Below, piece after piece: positions 34,274 to 44,443 of a stretch of 64,000 nt of DNA (positions within the stretch are counted from its first letter, which is position 1; every line of letters begins with the position of its first letter). The position numbers and the translations under genes are program-made. The notes beneath the pieces were generated by a model. The model did no database searches, was not told where the DNA came from, and saw only the letters and a program-made list of their open reading frames with translations. This DNA is from JAPPKS01 sp963667895 (GTDB lineage Bacteria > Poribacteria > WGA-4E > PCPOR2b): the NCBI GenBank assembly GCA_965223985.1, contig OZ245030.1:2914001-2978000 (forward strand), in the 5' to 3' direction.

Positions 34274-34963
34274 ATGTTTGGTAAAATGCCTGAATCTCGC
34301 TCAAATTCTTTTCGGTCTGAAGCCATCTCCGAAGGAACGATTCATCGGCTTTCTCTATACTCCCGACTTCTCGCAACGCTTGAGGAAGAGGGAACGACGG
34401 TTGTTTCGTCGAGAGATTTATCGGAACGAATCAGTTTTCCGGCAACTCAGATTCGGAGAGACCTCGCCTATTTCGGTCAGTTTGGAAAGCGGGGGATTGG
34501 TTATGAGGTTTGTGCTCTCGGACGAGCGATTAACGAAATTCTCGGCGTTCATGTTCGCCGAAACATAGCGCTTGTCGGCGTGGGGAATTTAGGGAGCGCC
34601 TTGCTCGGTTACCGGGTTCTCCGTGAACACAATTTTGAGATTGTCGCTGCGTTTGACAACGATGCTCGAAAATGGGATCAGGTTATCAACAATGTGGTAA
34701 TCCATAATCCCGATCGACTACCTCAAATTGTCCGATCCGAGCAAATTGAAATTGGAATCATTGCCGTTCCTCCCCAGGCGGCTCAAAATGTTTTAGATAT
34801 CTTTGTTTCAGCGGGTGTGCGCGCAATCCTCAACTTTGCCCCGGCTCGACTAACGGCACCTCACCACATTAAACTGAGAAACGTCGATTTCTCGATTGAG
34901 TTGGAGCGACTCTCTTACTTTTTGCAACATGAATCCACGACCAACTCGAAATCGGTTGTTTAA
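34274..34963 (+). CDS. rex: Redox-sensing transcriptional repressor Rex
   Basis: 229 residues (start ATG 34274 or 34286; neither has a strong Shine-Dalgarno site). The winged helix (LSLYSRLLATLEEEGTTVVSSRDLSERISFPATQIRRDLAYFGQFGKRGIGYEV) is followed by a Rossmann NAD(H)-binding domain (NIALVGVGNLGSALLGY). Rex senses the NADH/NAD ratio and represses respiratory genes. Placed at the head of the heme and cytochrome c block it may control it. I did not find a clear TTGTGAA-N6-TTCACAA site near its promoter. Confidence 0.93.
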   Translation: MFGKMPESRSNSFRSEAISEGTIHRLSLYSRLLATLEEEGTTVVSSRDLSERISFPATQIRRDLAYFGQFGKRGIGYEVCALGRAINEILGVHVRRNIALVGVGNLGSALLGYRVLREHNFEIVAAFDNDARKWDQVINNVVIHNPDRLPQIVRSEQIEIGIIAVPPQAAQNVLDIFVSAGVRAILNFAPARLTAPHHIKLRNVDFSIELERLSYFLQHESTTNSKSVV

Positions 34964-35055
34964 CGCTTCCTGTATGCGTGTGTTCTTTGGTAAAGTTCCG
35001 TTGGAGATACAAGGGTGCAAAAGGATTTCGATATTCTCGAATCAAGGATGGAAGA

Positions 35056-36033
35056 ATGAGCCACTTTCCAATTTATCGTCCGCGGCGGCTCCGTGCCAAC
35101 GAGAATTTACGTCGGCTCGTTCGAGAAACGACACTGTGCACGGATGACTTAATCTACCCCATGTTCGTCGTTCACGGAGTTGATGTCGCCCATGAAATCC
35201 CATCAATGCCGGGATGTTATCAATACTCGGTCGATCGGCTCGTGAAGTCGGCGAAAACGTTAGCTGCCCTCGGGATTCCGGGAACCATCCTATTCGGGAT
35301 TCCACAATTTAAGGATTCGGTTGGTTCGGAAGCGTATGCTGACGATGGGATTATCCAGCAAGCGATTCGAGCGATTAAGGATGCCGTTCCAAATCTGCTC
35401 GTGATGACCGATGTATGTCTCTGCGAATATACGGATCATGGGCATTGTGGTGTTGTTCATGAGGGAGAAGTGCTAAATGATGCAACTTTGTCGCTACTAG
35501 CGAAGGAGGCACTGTCCCACGCCCGTGCCGGAGCAGACGTGATTGCACCATCGGATATGATGGACGGGCGGATTGGCGCCATTCGGGAAGTGTTGGATGA
35601 AAATGGATATAATCAGATCCCAATAATGGCGTACGCCGCGAAATACGCCTCTGCCTTTTACGGACCCTTCAGAGAGGCTGCGGAATCCACACCCCAGTTT
35701 GGCGATCGCCGCTCTTATCAAATGGATCCTTCGAACGCGGAAGAAGCGCTACGCGAAGTCGCGTTGGATCTTGAGGAAGGTGCGGACATCCTCATGGTCA
35801 AGCCTGCGCTTTCCTATCTTGACGTAATTTCGCGGGTGAAAGAAAGTTTTCAGGTGCCGGTCGCTGCATATAACGTAAGCGGGGAATACGCGATGATAAA
35901 AGCCGCTGCACAGAACGGTTGGATCGATGAAAGACGGGTTGCACTTGAGGTGCTCACCAGCATTAAACGTGCAGGTGCGGATATGATTTTGACTTACTTT
36001 GCTAAGTCGGTTGTGGAATGGCTTGAAGGATAA
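35056..36033 (+). CDS. hemB: Delta-aminolevulinic acid dehydratase (porphobilinogen synthase)
   Basis: 325 residues from ATG 35056. Contains DVCLCEYTDHGHCG, the cysteine-rich zinc-site type, APSDMMDGRIGAIREVLD, IMAYAAKYASAFYGPFREAA (Schiff-base lysine block) and VKPALSYLD. It joins two 5-aminolevulinates into porphobilinogen. A longer upstream frame to 34978 is not supported. Confidence 0.96.
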   Translation: MSHFPIYRPRRLRANENLRRLVRETTLCTDDLIYPMFVVHGVDVAHEIPSMPGCYQYSVDRLVKSAKTLAALGIPGTILFGIPQFKDSVGSEAYADDGIIQQAIRAIKDAVPNLLVMTDVCLCEYTDHGHCGVVHEGEVLNDATLSLLAKEALSHARAGADVIAPSDMMDGRIGAIREVLDENGYNQIPIMAYAAKYASAFYGPFREAAESTPQFGDRRSYQMDPSNAEEALREVALDLEEGADILMVKPALSYLDVISRVKESFQVPVAAYNVSGEYAMIKAAAQNGWIDERRVALEVLTSIKRAGADMILTYFAKSVVEWLEG

Positions 36034-36051
36034 ACTTAGAGGAGTAGCCCC

Positions 36052-37335
36052 TTGAACCACAACAAATCCCTAGAAGCGTGGCAAAAATCACAACAGTTCA
36101 TCCCCGGTGGTGTCAATAGCCCGGTGAGAAACTTTCGCGCGGTCGGCGGCAATCCCCTTTTTATTCAACGCGGCAAAGGAGCCAAGATTTATGACATTGA
36201 TGGAAATGAATATATTGATTATGTTGCGTCGTGGGGACCTTTAATCCTTGGACATGCCCATCCGCGGGTTCTGGACGCGATCAAGTGTACAATGGAAAAC
36301 GGCACGAGTTTCGGTGCTCCGACCGCCTTAGAAACCGAACTCGCCGAACTTATTGTCAATGCCGTTCCGTCGATTGAGATGATTCGGATGGTCAACTCCG
36401 GCACGGAGGCTACAATGAGTGCAATCCGTGTGGCGCGTGGGTACACAGGGCGCGACAAGGTTATCAAAGTCGCAGGTTGTTATCACGGGCATGTTGATGC
36501 GCTTCTCGCCAAAGCCGGCTCAGGGGTTGCAACGTTTGGACTTCCAGAGTGCAAAGGGATTCCGACCGATTTCACCAGTCACACTCTCGTAGTTCCGTTT
36601 AACGACGCTGACGCTGTGCGCCGAACCATCGAAGCGAATTCTAGTCATGTTGCGTGTCTCATCATTGAGCCGATTGCAGGAAATATGGGCGTGATTCCGC
36701 CACATGATGGTTACTTGGCTGAACTTCGTGAAATCACATCCGAACACGATATTCTCCTCATTTTCGACGAAGTCATTACCGGATTTCGGGTCGCTTACGG
36801 TGGGGCGCAATCCCGCTACGGCGTTATCCCCGATATGACCTGTTTAGGAAAAGTCATCGGTGGCGGAATGCCTGTTGGCGCTTACGGCGGTAATAAAGAC
36901 ATCATGCAAAGGGTTGCTCCGCTCGGTGATGTGTATCAAGCTGGCACGCTGTCGGGCAATCCACTGGCGATGTCCGCTGGTATTGCCACGCTGAAAACAC
37001 TTGCTGAACCGGGCGTCTACGAACAGCTCGAAAGTCACGCCCAAGCGCTCGCTGAAGGGCTCAAAGATGTGACGGATCGACACGGGATCGACGCTTGCCA
37101 CAACCGAGTCGGATCGATGTTGATGTTCTATTTCACGAATAAAGCCGTCACTGATTACGGAACTGCACAGACATCGAGCATCAATTGCTTTGGTCAGTAT
37201 TTTTGGGGGTTGCTTGAGCGAGGTGTATACATCGCACCCTCTCAATTTGAAGCGGGTTTTGTTTCACTTTCTCACTCTCAAAGCGATGTCGATCGGACTG
37301 TTCGCGCCGCGGATGAGGTGATGTCCCGACTCTAG
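36052..37335 (+). CDS. hemL: Glutamate-1-semialdehyde 2,1-aminomutase
   Basis: 427 residues from TTG 36052, preceded by AGAGGAG at 7 bases. PGGVNSPVRNFRAVGG, MVNSGTEATMSAIRVARGYTGRDKV, LLIFDEVITGFR and CLGKVIGGGMPVGAYGG (PLP lysine) are all present. It makes 5-aminolevulinate from glutamate-1-semialdehyde, showing the C5 pathway together with hemA below. Confidence 0.96.
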   Translation: MNHNKSLEAWQKSQQFIPGGVNSPVRNFRAVGGNPLFIQRGKGAKIYDIDGNEYIDYVASWGPLILGHAHPRVLDAIKCTMENGTSFGAPTALETELAELIVNAVPSIEMIRMVNSGTEATMSAIRVARGYTGRDKVIKVAGCYHGHVDALLAKAGSGVATFGLPECKGIPTDFTSHTLVVPFNDADAVRRTIEANSSHVACLIIEPIAGNMGVIPPHDGYLAELREITSEHDILLIFDEVITGFRVAYGGAQSRYGVIPDMTCLGKVIGGGMPVGAYGGNKDIMQRVAPLGDVYQAGTLSGNPLAMSAGIATLKTLAEPGVYEQLESHAQALAEGLKDVTDRHGIDACHNRVGSMLMFYFTNKAVTDYGTAQTSSINCFGQYFWGLLERGVYIAPSQFEAGFVSLSHSQSDVDRTVRAADEVMSRL

Positions 37336-37458
37336 GATGTGGAAATGAAGAAAGAACGGTAAAACGAAATTCGTCTGATGTTTCACAGTTACCGCATGAG
37401 CGATGTACGATTATGTTTTTCCACAAAGGGTAATTCTTATTCTCACGGATGAAGATAG

Positions 37459-38445
37459 ATGTCAACAACGAACCTCAGTGAGATTTGCCAGTTTATTGCT
37501 GACGATTTAGATGCAGTCGAAAAACACCTCCTCGAAAAAACGACGAGTCATTACGATTTTGTCGATCTTGCCGTACAACATGTGATCGAAGGCGGCGGGA
37601 AGCGGCTGCGCCCAATTCTACTGGTTCTTTCTGCCAAAGCGTGCGGATATGAAGGTGAGGAGGCGCATACACTTGCAGCTGTTGCTGAACTGATCCACGT
37701 TGCGTCGCTCGTCCATGACGATGTCCTCGATGAAGCGCCGATTCGGCGGGGACGTGAAACGTTGCATTCCAAGTGGGGAAATAAAGTCGCAGTGCTTGTC
37801 GGCGATTATCTTCATGCACGAGTCCTTTCGATGCTTGTCGCTAGACGCGCCGATGACCCAGCGATGCGTATCCTCTCAGACACAACTCAGGCGATGTGTG
37901 AAGGAGAAGTCATCCACGCTTACAAAAACGGGGATTTTAATGTTTCGCAGGATGATTATTTGAAGATTATCGGGCTAAAAACGGGGAAGCTTATCACTGC
38001 CTCATGCGAATTGGGAGCGATGCTCGGAACGAAAGATCCGGAGGTCATCCGAGCGTTGGCAGAATACGGCGAATCAATTGGTGCCGCATTCCAAATTATC
38101 GACGATCTTCTCGATCTTGTATCCGATCAAACAAAGTTGGGCAAGGAATCTTTCAATGACCTACGCGAAGGCAAGTTGACGTTCCCAATGATTTATACAC
38201 GGGGCGTTTGTACTTCCGAGGAGAAGGGGACGTTAGAACGTATCTTTAGCACGGAAGCCGATGAGGGTTGGGCGATTGGTTGGATTACAGATCTGCTTTG
38301 GCGGTATCGGATCCAAGAGTATTGTCTTCAGATTTCCCAAGAATATGCGGATCGTGCAAAAGCGGCTTTGGTAGCGTTTCCGGACACGCTCGCCAAGAAC
38401 GCGCTTGAACGACTCGCAGATTATGTGGTATCCAGAGATCGGTGA
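37459..38445 (+). CDS. Trans-polyprenyl diphosphate synthase
   Basis: 328 residues. First aspartate-rich motif LVHDDVLDEAPIRRG (DDxxD), second QIIDDLLDLVSDQTKLGK, plus GKLTFPMIYT. It elongates allylic diphosphates for quinone side chains or other isoprenoids; the chain length cannot be told from sequence. Its place among heme genes fits joint supply of quinones and cytochromes. Confidence 0.92.
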   Translation: MSTTNLSEICQFIADDLDAVEKHLLEKTTSHYDFVDLAVQHVIEGGGKRLRPILLVLSAKACGYEGEEAHTLAAVAELIHVASLVHDDVLDEAPIRRGRETLHSKWGNKVAVLVGDYLHARVLSMLVARRADDPAMRILSDTTQAMCEGEVIHAYKNGDFNVSQDDYLKIIGLKTGKLITASCELGAMLGTKDPEVIRALAEYGESIGAAFQIIDDLLDLVSDQTKLGKESFNDLREGKLTFPMIYTRGVCTSEEKGTLERIFSTEADEGWAIGWITDLLWRYRIQEYCLQISQEYADRAKAALVAFPDTLAKNALERLADYVVSRDR

Positions 38446-38502
38446 TGGCTTCGCAATGGGGTGTTAGGCACCCTTACTGAATCTCAGATTTAATACAATT
38501 TT

Positions 38503-39741
38503 ATGTTCTACCCTGCACATTTGGACCTCCAGGATCGAAAATGCCTCGTTTTCGGAGGAGGAATTGTTGCTGACCGCAAAGTCTTCTCCCTTCTGCGTTG
38601 CGGCGGGCTGGTGACGCTGATTAGCCCCGAGGCGACAAAGGCGCTCAAACAGCTTGCACAAGCGGGTCGGATTCAATGGCACAAACGCCAATTTCAATGG
38701 GGCGACTCGGAAGGGATGTTCCTTGTTTGTGCAGCAACGGATTGTCCTGAAATCAATACACAGGTATTTGAAGATGCTCACGAGGTTCATGGGATTAATC
38801 TCGTTAACATCGTCGATGTGATTCCTGAATGCACCTTTGCAGCGGCGTCTGTTGTGACGCATGGCGATTTGACGATTAGTATCTCCACGAGCGGGAAGAG
38901 TCCGGCGATATCTAGACGTGTCCGAGAATATCTCGAAGCAAAGTTCGGGACCGAATCTCTTTACACAGCGCCGATTGACGCGAACTTCACACCTTCTCGC
39001 GAGAACCAAGGTCATCCGTATCCGGTCTATTTTTTGCTGGAGAATCGTCGTTGTAACGTCGTTCGTAACCCCCATGGCATGAGCGAGGAGATTGGGCGAC
39101 GCGTGAATCTGTTGAGACAGTGTGGTGCGTCGGTTGAACAAATTGACCCGATGCACGACGATTTGAATCGTCTTTCGGGTGCTTTTCTTGTCTATATCGA
39201 CAACATAGAATCGAACTGTGAAAACTCTGTTTTCGCCCCCCGTCTAGGAAACGGTCTGACAAGCGCTATCAATCGGATTCAGTTGTCTGAATACCTGAAA
39301 ATCCCAGAGGCGGGGACGTTTATCACCCCATTTCTGGTGATAGACGGGAATCTAATAATCGGCATTTCTACAAATTCACAAACCGAAGAGGAACAGGACA
39401 AAGCCAAGCATCTACAGAGAGAACTAGCAAATCAATTTGAGAATAAGGGGTACGGAGAGTTCATTGACTTTCTCGGTTCTTTGCGTCCCCTTGTGATGGA
39501 AGCCATTCCAACGCAACAAGATCGACAGCAGTTTTTCGATAATCTCATCGATCGGATTCCCCTCCTCGAACGGGAGGCGAACGAAACGAGGAAATGCTGC
39601 TTACGCTTTGAAAACCCGAGTTGCTCAGTGGAATGCGTGTTTAACCTCATTTGTCGAGGGCAGATTGAGCGTGTACGTCAATACGTTCTTCGGCAGATAG
39701 GGGAACGAAAAATCATGGAAGGGCTGGAAGACGGCGGGTAA
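38503..39741 (+). CDS. Precorrin-2 dehydrogenase-type protein with doubled domain
   Basis: 412 residues. Residues 1-155 are a CysG-N/Met8 domain (YPAHLDLQDRKCLVFGGGIVADRKVFSLL; ISTSGKSPAISRRVREYLEAKFG), which oxidises precorrin-2 to sirohydrochlorin with NAD. The region from about 175 resembles a second, degenerate copy: YPVYFLLENRRCNVVRNPHGMSEEIGRRVNLLRQCGA and later FLVIDGNLIIGISTNSQTEEEQDKAKHLQRELANQF align with the first. The second copy lacks the GGG nucleotide motif. A cysteine-rich tail (RKCCLRFENPSCSVECVFNLIC) follows. Confidence 0.85.
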   Translation: MFYPAHLDLQDRKCLVFGGGIVADRKVFSLLRCGGLVTLISPEATKALKQLAQAGRIQWHKRQFQWGDSEGMFLVCAATDCPEINTQVFEDAHEVHGINLVNIVDVIPECTFAAASVVTHGDLTISISTSGKSPAISRRVREYLEAKFGTESLYTAPIDANFTPSRENQGHPYPVYFLLENRRCNVVRNPHGMSEEIGRRVNLLRQCGASVEQIDPMHDDLNRLSGAFLVYIDNIESNCENSVFAPRLGNGLTSAINRIQLSEYLKIPEAGTFITPFLVIDGNLIIGISTNSQTEEEQDKAKHLQRELANQFENKGYGEFIDFLGSLRPLVMEAIPTQQDRQQFFDNLIDRIPLLEREANETRKCCLRFENPSCSVECVFNLICRGQIERVRQYVLRQIGERKIMEGLEDGG

Positions 39742-39800
39742 TTGCACAGTTCCTTTTTATTTGGCTTTACGGATTTCGTACACATCGCGTTTTACGACTC

Positions 39801-40613
39801 ATGGACATACTATTTTTACTGACGCTCTTGATATATTTGGCAGCAAGTATATTTCACGTGTTTTTCCTCACTACGGGCGATCGAAAGGTTCATCAATTCG
39901 CTTATTGGGCGACAATCGGGGGATTCGCTCTACACTCGATTTATTTGGTTTTACGCTGGCTGCGTCAAGGGGAGTTCCCGATGGCGTACTGGTATGATTC
40001 AACCTCTTTTTTCGCGTGGGCAATTATTTTGATTTATTTGTGTATCGCCCACTTGACTCGACTGCGCACTGTCGGGAGTTTCGTTGTTCCCGCTGCCTTC
40101 ATTGCAAACCTAATTGCCTACACCCTACCGAAGGGAAACGCAGCAATCTCTCCTGCTCTGCAAAATTACTGGCTCATCACTCATTCAACCTTCATCTTTC
40201 TAGCTTATGCGGCGTTCGTCGCAGCGTTTGGAATTGGGCTAATGTATTTGATTGAGGAAAAAAGGATTCGTGACAAGAAGCACACGCCGCTCTATAACCT
40301 TTTACCTGCGCTTGGGAGATCGGATGGGATTTGCCAAAAGTGCATCGTCGTCGGTGTAATTCTGATGACCATAGGGATCGTTATCGGGATATTATGGACA
40401 CGTAATATCCAAGAGGTCAAATGGACATGGGTTGACCCAAAGGTTATCTTTACAGTCGCAACATGGCTCATCTATGTTTTTCAACTCAGCATTCGCCAAA
40501 TATTCGGTTGGCGCGGGCGTAAAACCGCTTATTCTGCAATTATCGGTTTTGGTGCGGTGTTGTTCACTTACGCGGGTGTCAACCTATTTCTACCGAGTAT
40601 ACACGCATTTTAG
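39801..40613 (+). CDS. CcsA/HemX-like cytochrome c assembly membrane protein
   Basis: 270 residues with about eight membrane segments and the WTWVDPKVIF variant of the tryptophan-rich heme-handling motif, plus conserved His residues (HQFAYW, THSTFIFLAYAAFVAAFGIG). HemX proteins sit next to hemA and modulate it; CcsA-type proteins move heme. It lies 24 bases before hemA. Confidence 0.85.
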   Translation: MDILFLLTLLIYLAASIFHVFFLTTGDRKVHQFAYWATIGGFALHSIYLVLRWLRQGEFPMAYWYDSTSFFAWAIILIYLCIAHLTRLRTVGSFVVPAAFIANLIAYTLPKGNAAISPALQNYWLITHSTFIFLAYAAFVAAFGIGLMYLIEEKRIRDKKHTPLYNLLPALGRSDGICQKCIVVGVILMTIGIVIGILWTRNIQEVKWTWVDPKVIFTVATWLIYVFQLSIRQIFGWRGRKTAYSAIIGFGAVLFTYAGVNLFLPSIHAF

Positions 40614-40637
40614 AGGTGATTCGTTATCCTCAAACAG

Positions 40638-41951
40638 ATGAAGCAGATTTTTGTTGTCGGTACCAGCCACCATACTGCCCCACTCGATTGTCGAGAACGG
40701 GTGTCATTCTCCGAACATCAGTTCACGGACGCCTACCGATTCTTGAGAGAAATGCGTCAAATTGGGGAGGCTGTTATCCTTTCCACATGCAACCGAGTCG
40801 AAATCTATGCGGCGACCAACAACAAAGATGGTTGTGCCTCGCTGTTCGATTTTCTATCAGATTTTCATCAAATCGATCCACGGCAACTCGGTCAGTTTAC
40901 ATATAGCTACCAAAATTTCGATTCCGTTCGACATCTCTTCAATGTTGTAACAAGCCTCGATTCTATGGTTGTTGGAGAGACACAGATTCTCGGACAGGTG
41001 AAAGCGGCGTATGACCAATCTCTATGTGCTGGGGCTAGTGGTGATATTCTGAAGCGCTTATTCACGAAAGCAATTCGCGTTGGAAAGCGAGTTCGTACGG
41101 AAACCAACATCGGCGCTGGTGCGGTGTCTATCAGTTTTGTTGCAGTTCAGCTCGCTAAGAGAATCTTTCAGAGTCTTGAAGACAAAACGGTTGTCATTAT
41201 CGGTGCGGGTGAAATGAGCGAATTAACGGCGCAACACCTTGTGGAGAACGGCGTTTCGAAAGTAATCGTCGCCAACAGAACCTACGAGCACGCGGTGAAG
41301 ATTGCTGAAAAATTCAGCGGCACCCCTTTAGCTTATGATGCCGATTTGAACTTCCTCGTTGACGCTGATATCGTGATTACTTCAACCAACGCCTCGCATC
41401 ACTTAATCCACCGCCAAGCCCTCGTGGAAATTATGAGAAAGCGGAAACACCGCTACATGTTCTTAATCGACATCGCAGTTCCACGGGATATTGACCCTGA
41501 AGTGGCGGGTGTGGAAAATGCGTTTCTGTACAACATCGACGATCTTGAAGCTGTGGTCGCTTCCAACCTCAAAGAACGGGGACAGGAGGCGGAAATCGCA
41601 GCGCAGATTGTCGAAACAGAAGCTGTAAAATTCCATTCAGAGTTGCAAGCTTCTGATATAAACGCAATAGTTAAGGCTCTCCATCAGAAATTTCAACAGA
41701 TTACTTCAAGGGAATTGGACATCTGTTTGGACAAGGCGGAACTATCACCCAAGCAGGAGAAAATCGTTGAATCAATGATTCATTCGATTACAAAAAAGTT
41801 GCTACATCAACCGACAACTCATCTGCGGCAAGTTGCATTGGATTCCGATTCTCTTGAGATGGTCAACGATATCAACGATGATTATGTCCCGTATGTTCGC
41901 GCATTGCAGGAGTTGTTTGCTTTGGAACCTGCTGATGATACGGATGTGTGA
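40638..41951 (+). CDS. hemA: Glutamyl-tRNA reductase
   Basis: 437 residues. VVGTSHHTAPLDCRERVSF, ILSTCNRVEIYA (catalytic cysteine), VVGETQILGQVKAAYDQS and VVIIGAGEMSELTAQHL (NADPH fold) are complete. It reduces glutamyl-tRNA to glutamate-1-semialdehyde, the committed heme step. A long C-terminal dimerisation helix is present. Confidence 0.96.
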   Translation: MKQIFVVGTSHHTAPLDCRERVSFSEHQFTDAYRFLREMRQIGEAVILSTCNRVEIYAATNNKDGCASLFDFLSDFHQIDPRQLGQFTYSYQNFDSVRHLFNVVTSLDSMVVGETQILGQVKAAYDQSLCAGASGDILKRLFTKAIRVGKRVRTETNIGAGAVSISFVAVQLAKRIFQSLEDKTVVIIGAGEMSELTAQHLVENGVSKVIVANRTYEHAVKIAEKFSGTPLAYDADLNFLVDADIVITSTNASHHLIHRQALVEIMRKRKHRYMFLIDIAVPRDIDPEVAGVENAFLYNIDDLEAVVASNLKERGQEAEIAAQIVETEAVKFHSELQASDINAIVKALHQKFQQITSRELDICLDKAELSPKQEKIVESMIHSITKKLLHQPTTHLRQVALDSDSLEMVNDINDDYVPYVRALQELFALEPADDTDV

Positions 41952-41971
41952 AATAAGGACGGACGCAACTG

Positions 41972-42880
41972 ATGAAACAGAGCATCACCATCGGCACACG
42001 TGGAAGTCAGCTTGCACTATGGCAGGCAGAGTATGTAAGGAAGCGCGTAAATCGCCAATTCCCCGACCTCGGGGTCACACTCCAGATTATCAAAACAACA
42101 GGGGACAAAATTCAAGAACGCTCTCTTGTCGGACTTGGCAAAGGGGTTTTTACAAAGGAGATTGAAGTTGCGCTTTTGGACGGCACAATCGATCTCGCTG
42201 TCCATAGCATGAAAGACCTGCCGACAGATCTGCCGGACGGGCTTTGTATCGCCGCTAACCCCGCACGCGAAGACCCTCGTGATGTGCTAGTTACACAATC
42301 TGGACTTGTCCTCGATAAACTCCCAAAGGGAGTAAAAATTGGAACGACAAGCCCACGCCGAAGATCTCAGCTCTTACACTTACGCCCAGATTTGCAGGTT
42401 GTGGATGTTCGTGGCAATCTCGACACACGCCTTCGTAAACTGCATGAAACAGAGCTTGATGGGATAATCCTTGCTGCGGCGGGGATTAAACGGCTGATTG
42501 GCGAGGAAATCATTACGGAGTATTTTGAGGTCGATCGGATGGTCCCCGCTGCTGGACAGGGAGCGTTGGGTGTAGAAGCACGTGAAGATGACCTTGAGAT
42601 GAAGATGTTGTTGACCGCAATCAACGATTGTCACAGCGAAACCGAGGTACTCGCAGAGAGGGCTGTGTTGCGGGGATTGGGCGGCGGGTGTCAAGTCCCG
42701 ATTGGCGCAAAAGCAGACCTGAAGGACGGTAAGCTTCATATGATTGCTACGGTTTGCAGTCCTGATGGAGAGCATCGCATCATTGAACGACTCTCAGGCA
42801 ACCCAACGTGTGCCGATGAGTTGGCTTCTAACCTTGTGACAGAGCTGATTCAGGGCGGCGCGGATAATCTTCTAAAGTGA
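41972..42880 (+). CDS. hemC: Hydroxymethylbilane synthase
   Basis: 302 residues. ITIGTRGSQLALWQAEYV, AVHSMKDLPTDLPDGL, IGTTSPRRRSQLLHLRPDL and GGGCQVPIGAKA (the cofactor-bearing cysteine in GGCQ) are present. It polymerises four porphobilinogens. Tightly spaced after hemA. Confidence 0.96.
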   Translation: MKQSITIGTRGSQLALWQAEYVRKRVNRQFPDLGVTLQIIKTTGDKIQERSLVGLGKGVFTKEIEVALLDGTIDLAVHSMKDLPTDLPDGLCIAANPAREDPRDVLVTQSGLVLDKLPKGVKIGTTSPRRRSQLLHLRPDLQVVDVRGNLDTRLRKLHETELDGIILAAAGIKRLIGEEIITEYFEVDRMVPAAGQGALGVEAREDDLEMKMLLTAINDCHSETEVLAERAVLRGLGGGCQVPIGAKADLKDGKLHMIATVCSPDGEHRIIERLSGNPTCADELASNLVTELIQGGADNLLK

Positions 42881-42904
42881 ATAGTGAAACGTAAAACATG
42901 AACC

Positions 42905-44443
42905 ATGTCCGCTAAATGTGGCAAAGTCTACCTTGTTGGAGCGGGGCCGGGCGACCCGAAACTAATCACGCTCAAAGGCATTGAATGCCTCCAACACGCA
43001 GATGTTGTAATCTATGACCTCCTCGTCAACGTCAAATTACTTGAGCACGCTCCGCCTCACGCCATAAAGATTTATGGCGGAAAAATGGCGGGTGAACAGG
43101 AAAGACAACAGTCTGAAATTAACGACCTTATGATTCAGCATGTAAGGGCAGGAAAGATGGTTGTGCGGCTTAAAGGCGGGGATCCGTTTGTTTTTGGACG
43201 GGGCGGAGAGGAAGCCTTAATGCTTGCGGATGCGGGGATTGATTTCGAGATTGTCCCGGGGATTAGCGCGGCAATCGCTGCTCCGGCGTACGCTGGCATC
43301 CCGGTGACGCACCGGGGATATGCGTCCTCTGTAGCCATCGTTACAGGACATTCAGCCGCGTTGGGATCGGATTCGCCGGTTCGATGGGAACAACTTGCAA
43401 CTGCTGTGGATACGCTTGTTGTCCTCATGGGAATTGGACATTTGCGCCAAATTACAGAACGTCTCATCAATAATGGGCGTAAACCGGAAACTCCAACCGT
43501 ATTGATTCATTGGGGCACAACACCGAAGCAAAAAACCCTTGAGGGAACACTGGCGGATATTGCGCAAAAGGCGGAATGGGTTGGCTTCCACCCTCCTGCG
43601 GCGATTGTTGTGGGTGAGGTGAATACGCTCCGAGAAAGACTGCGTTGGTATGATCGAAAGCCGCTTTTCGGGCGCAAAATCATCGTTACTCGTGCTCGCG
43701 CACAAATCAGCGATTTGGCAGAGCTTCTGGAATCCTATGGTGCACAAGTAATCCAGTTTCCCACAATCGAAATTCAGCCAATCAACGACAACGCGGCACT
43801 TGATGCGGTAATCGCTCAACTCGCCAGATACAACTGGATTATCTTTACGAGTGTCAACGCGGTTGAAATTTTCTACTGCCATTTGCGAAAGAAGGGCAAA
43901 GATGCTCGATTGTTTGGAAACACACGGGTCTGTGCAGTTAGTTCGAAAACTGTTGAAGCATTGGATAAGATTGGGGTTCGTGCCGATTTTGTCCCATCGC
44001 AATCTAATAGTGCAGCAATTGCCGCTGAGTTGAAGTCTGTCACGGGACAAAATATTTTGGTGCCTCGTGCAAAAGTTGCCTCTCATGAGCTTCCCAACGG
44101 CTTACGAGAGAGGGGTGCAATCGTTGATGTTATCCCAATCTACGATACCGTCAAAGCCGGTGCGGAAAGATGTGAGGAAATCCAAACTAGCCTACTCAAC
44201 GGAAAGATTGACATGGTGACGTTTACAAGCGCATCGGCTATTGAAAACTTTCTTGAGATGTTTAATCGACATTCGCCTGCTGCGTTGCTTGATAACGTTC
44301 ACACCGCGGTCATCGGTCCATCGACAGCGGCAACCGCCCAGCAGAATGGGTTGGGGGTGGATGTCATTGCAAGAGAAACGTCGATAGAAAATCTCGCGGA
44401 AGAGATTGCCAAATTCTACGCGAGAAAGGAGAGCAAAACGTGA
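42905..44443 (+). CDS. CobA-HemD fusion: uroporphyrinogen C-methyltransferase and uroporphyrinogen-III synthase
   Basis: 512 residues. The first about 245 are a SAM-dependent methyltransferase (VYLVGAGPGDPKLITLKG, VVRLKGGDPFVFGRGGEE, GIPVTHRGYASSVAIVTGH). The rest is HemD (GRKIIVTRARAQISDLAELLESYGAQVIQFPTIEIQP; VTFTSASAIENFLEMF). Such fusions are common where siroheme or heme d1 is made. It overlaps the CcmE gene by 4 bases. Confidence 0.95.
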   Translation: MSAKCGKVYLVGAGPGDPKLITLKGIECLQHADVVIYDLLVNVKLLEHAPPHAIKIYGGKMAGEQERQQSEINDLMIQHVRAGKMVVRLKGGDPFVFGRGGEEALMLADAGIDFEIVPGISAAIAAPAYAGIPVTHRGYASSVAIVTGHSAALGSDSPVRWEQLATAVDTLVVLMGIGHLRQITERLINNGRKPETPTVLIHWGTTPKQKTLEGTLADIAQKAEWVGFHPPAAIVVGEVNTLRERLRWYDRKPLFGRKIIVTRARAQISDLAELLESYGAQVIQFPTIEIQPINDNAALDAVIAQLARYNWIIFTSVNAVEIFYCHLRKKGKDARLFGNTRVCAVSSKTVEALDKIGVRADFVPSQSNSAAIAAELKSVTGQNILVPRAKVASHELPNGLRERGAIVDVIPIYDTVKAGAERCEEIQTSLLNGKIDMVTFTSASAIENFLEMFNRHSPAALLDNVHTAVIGPSTAATAQQNGLGVDVIARETSIENLAEEIAKFYARKESKT

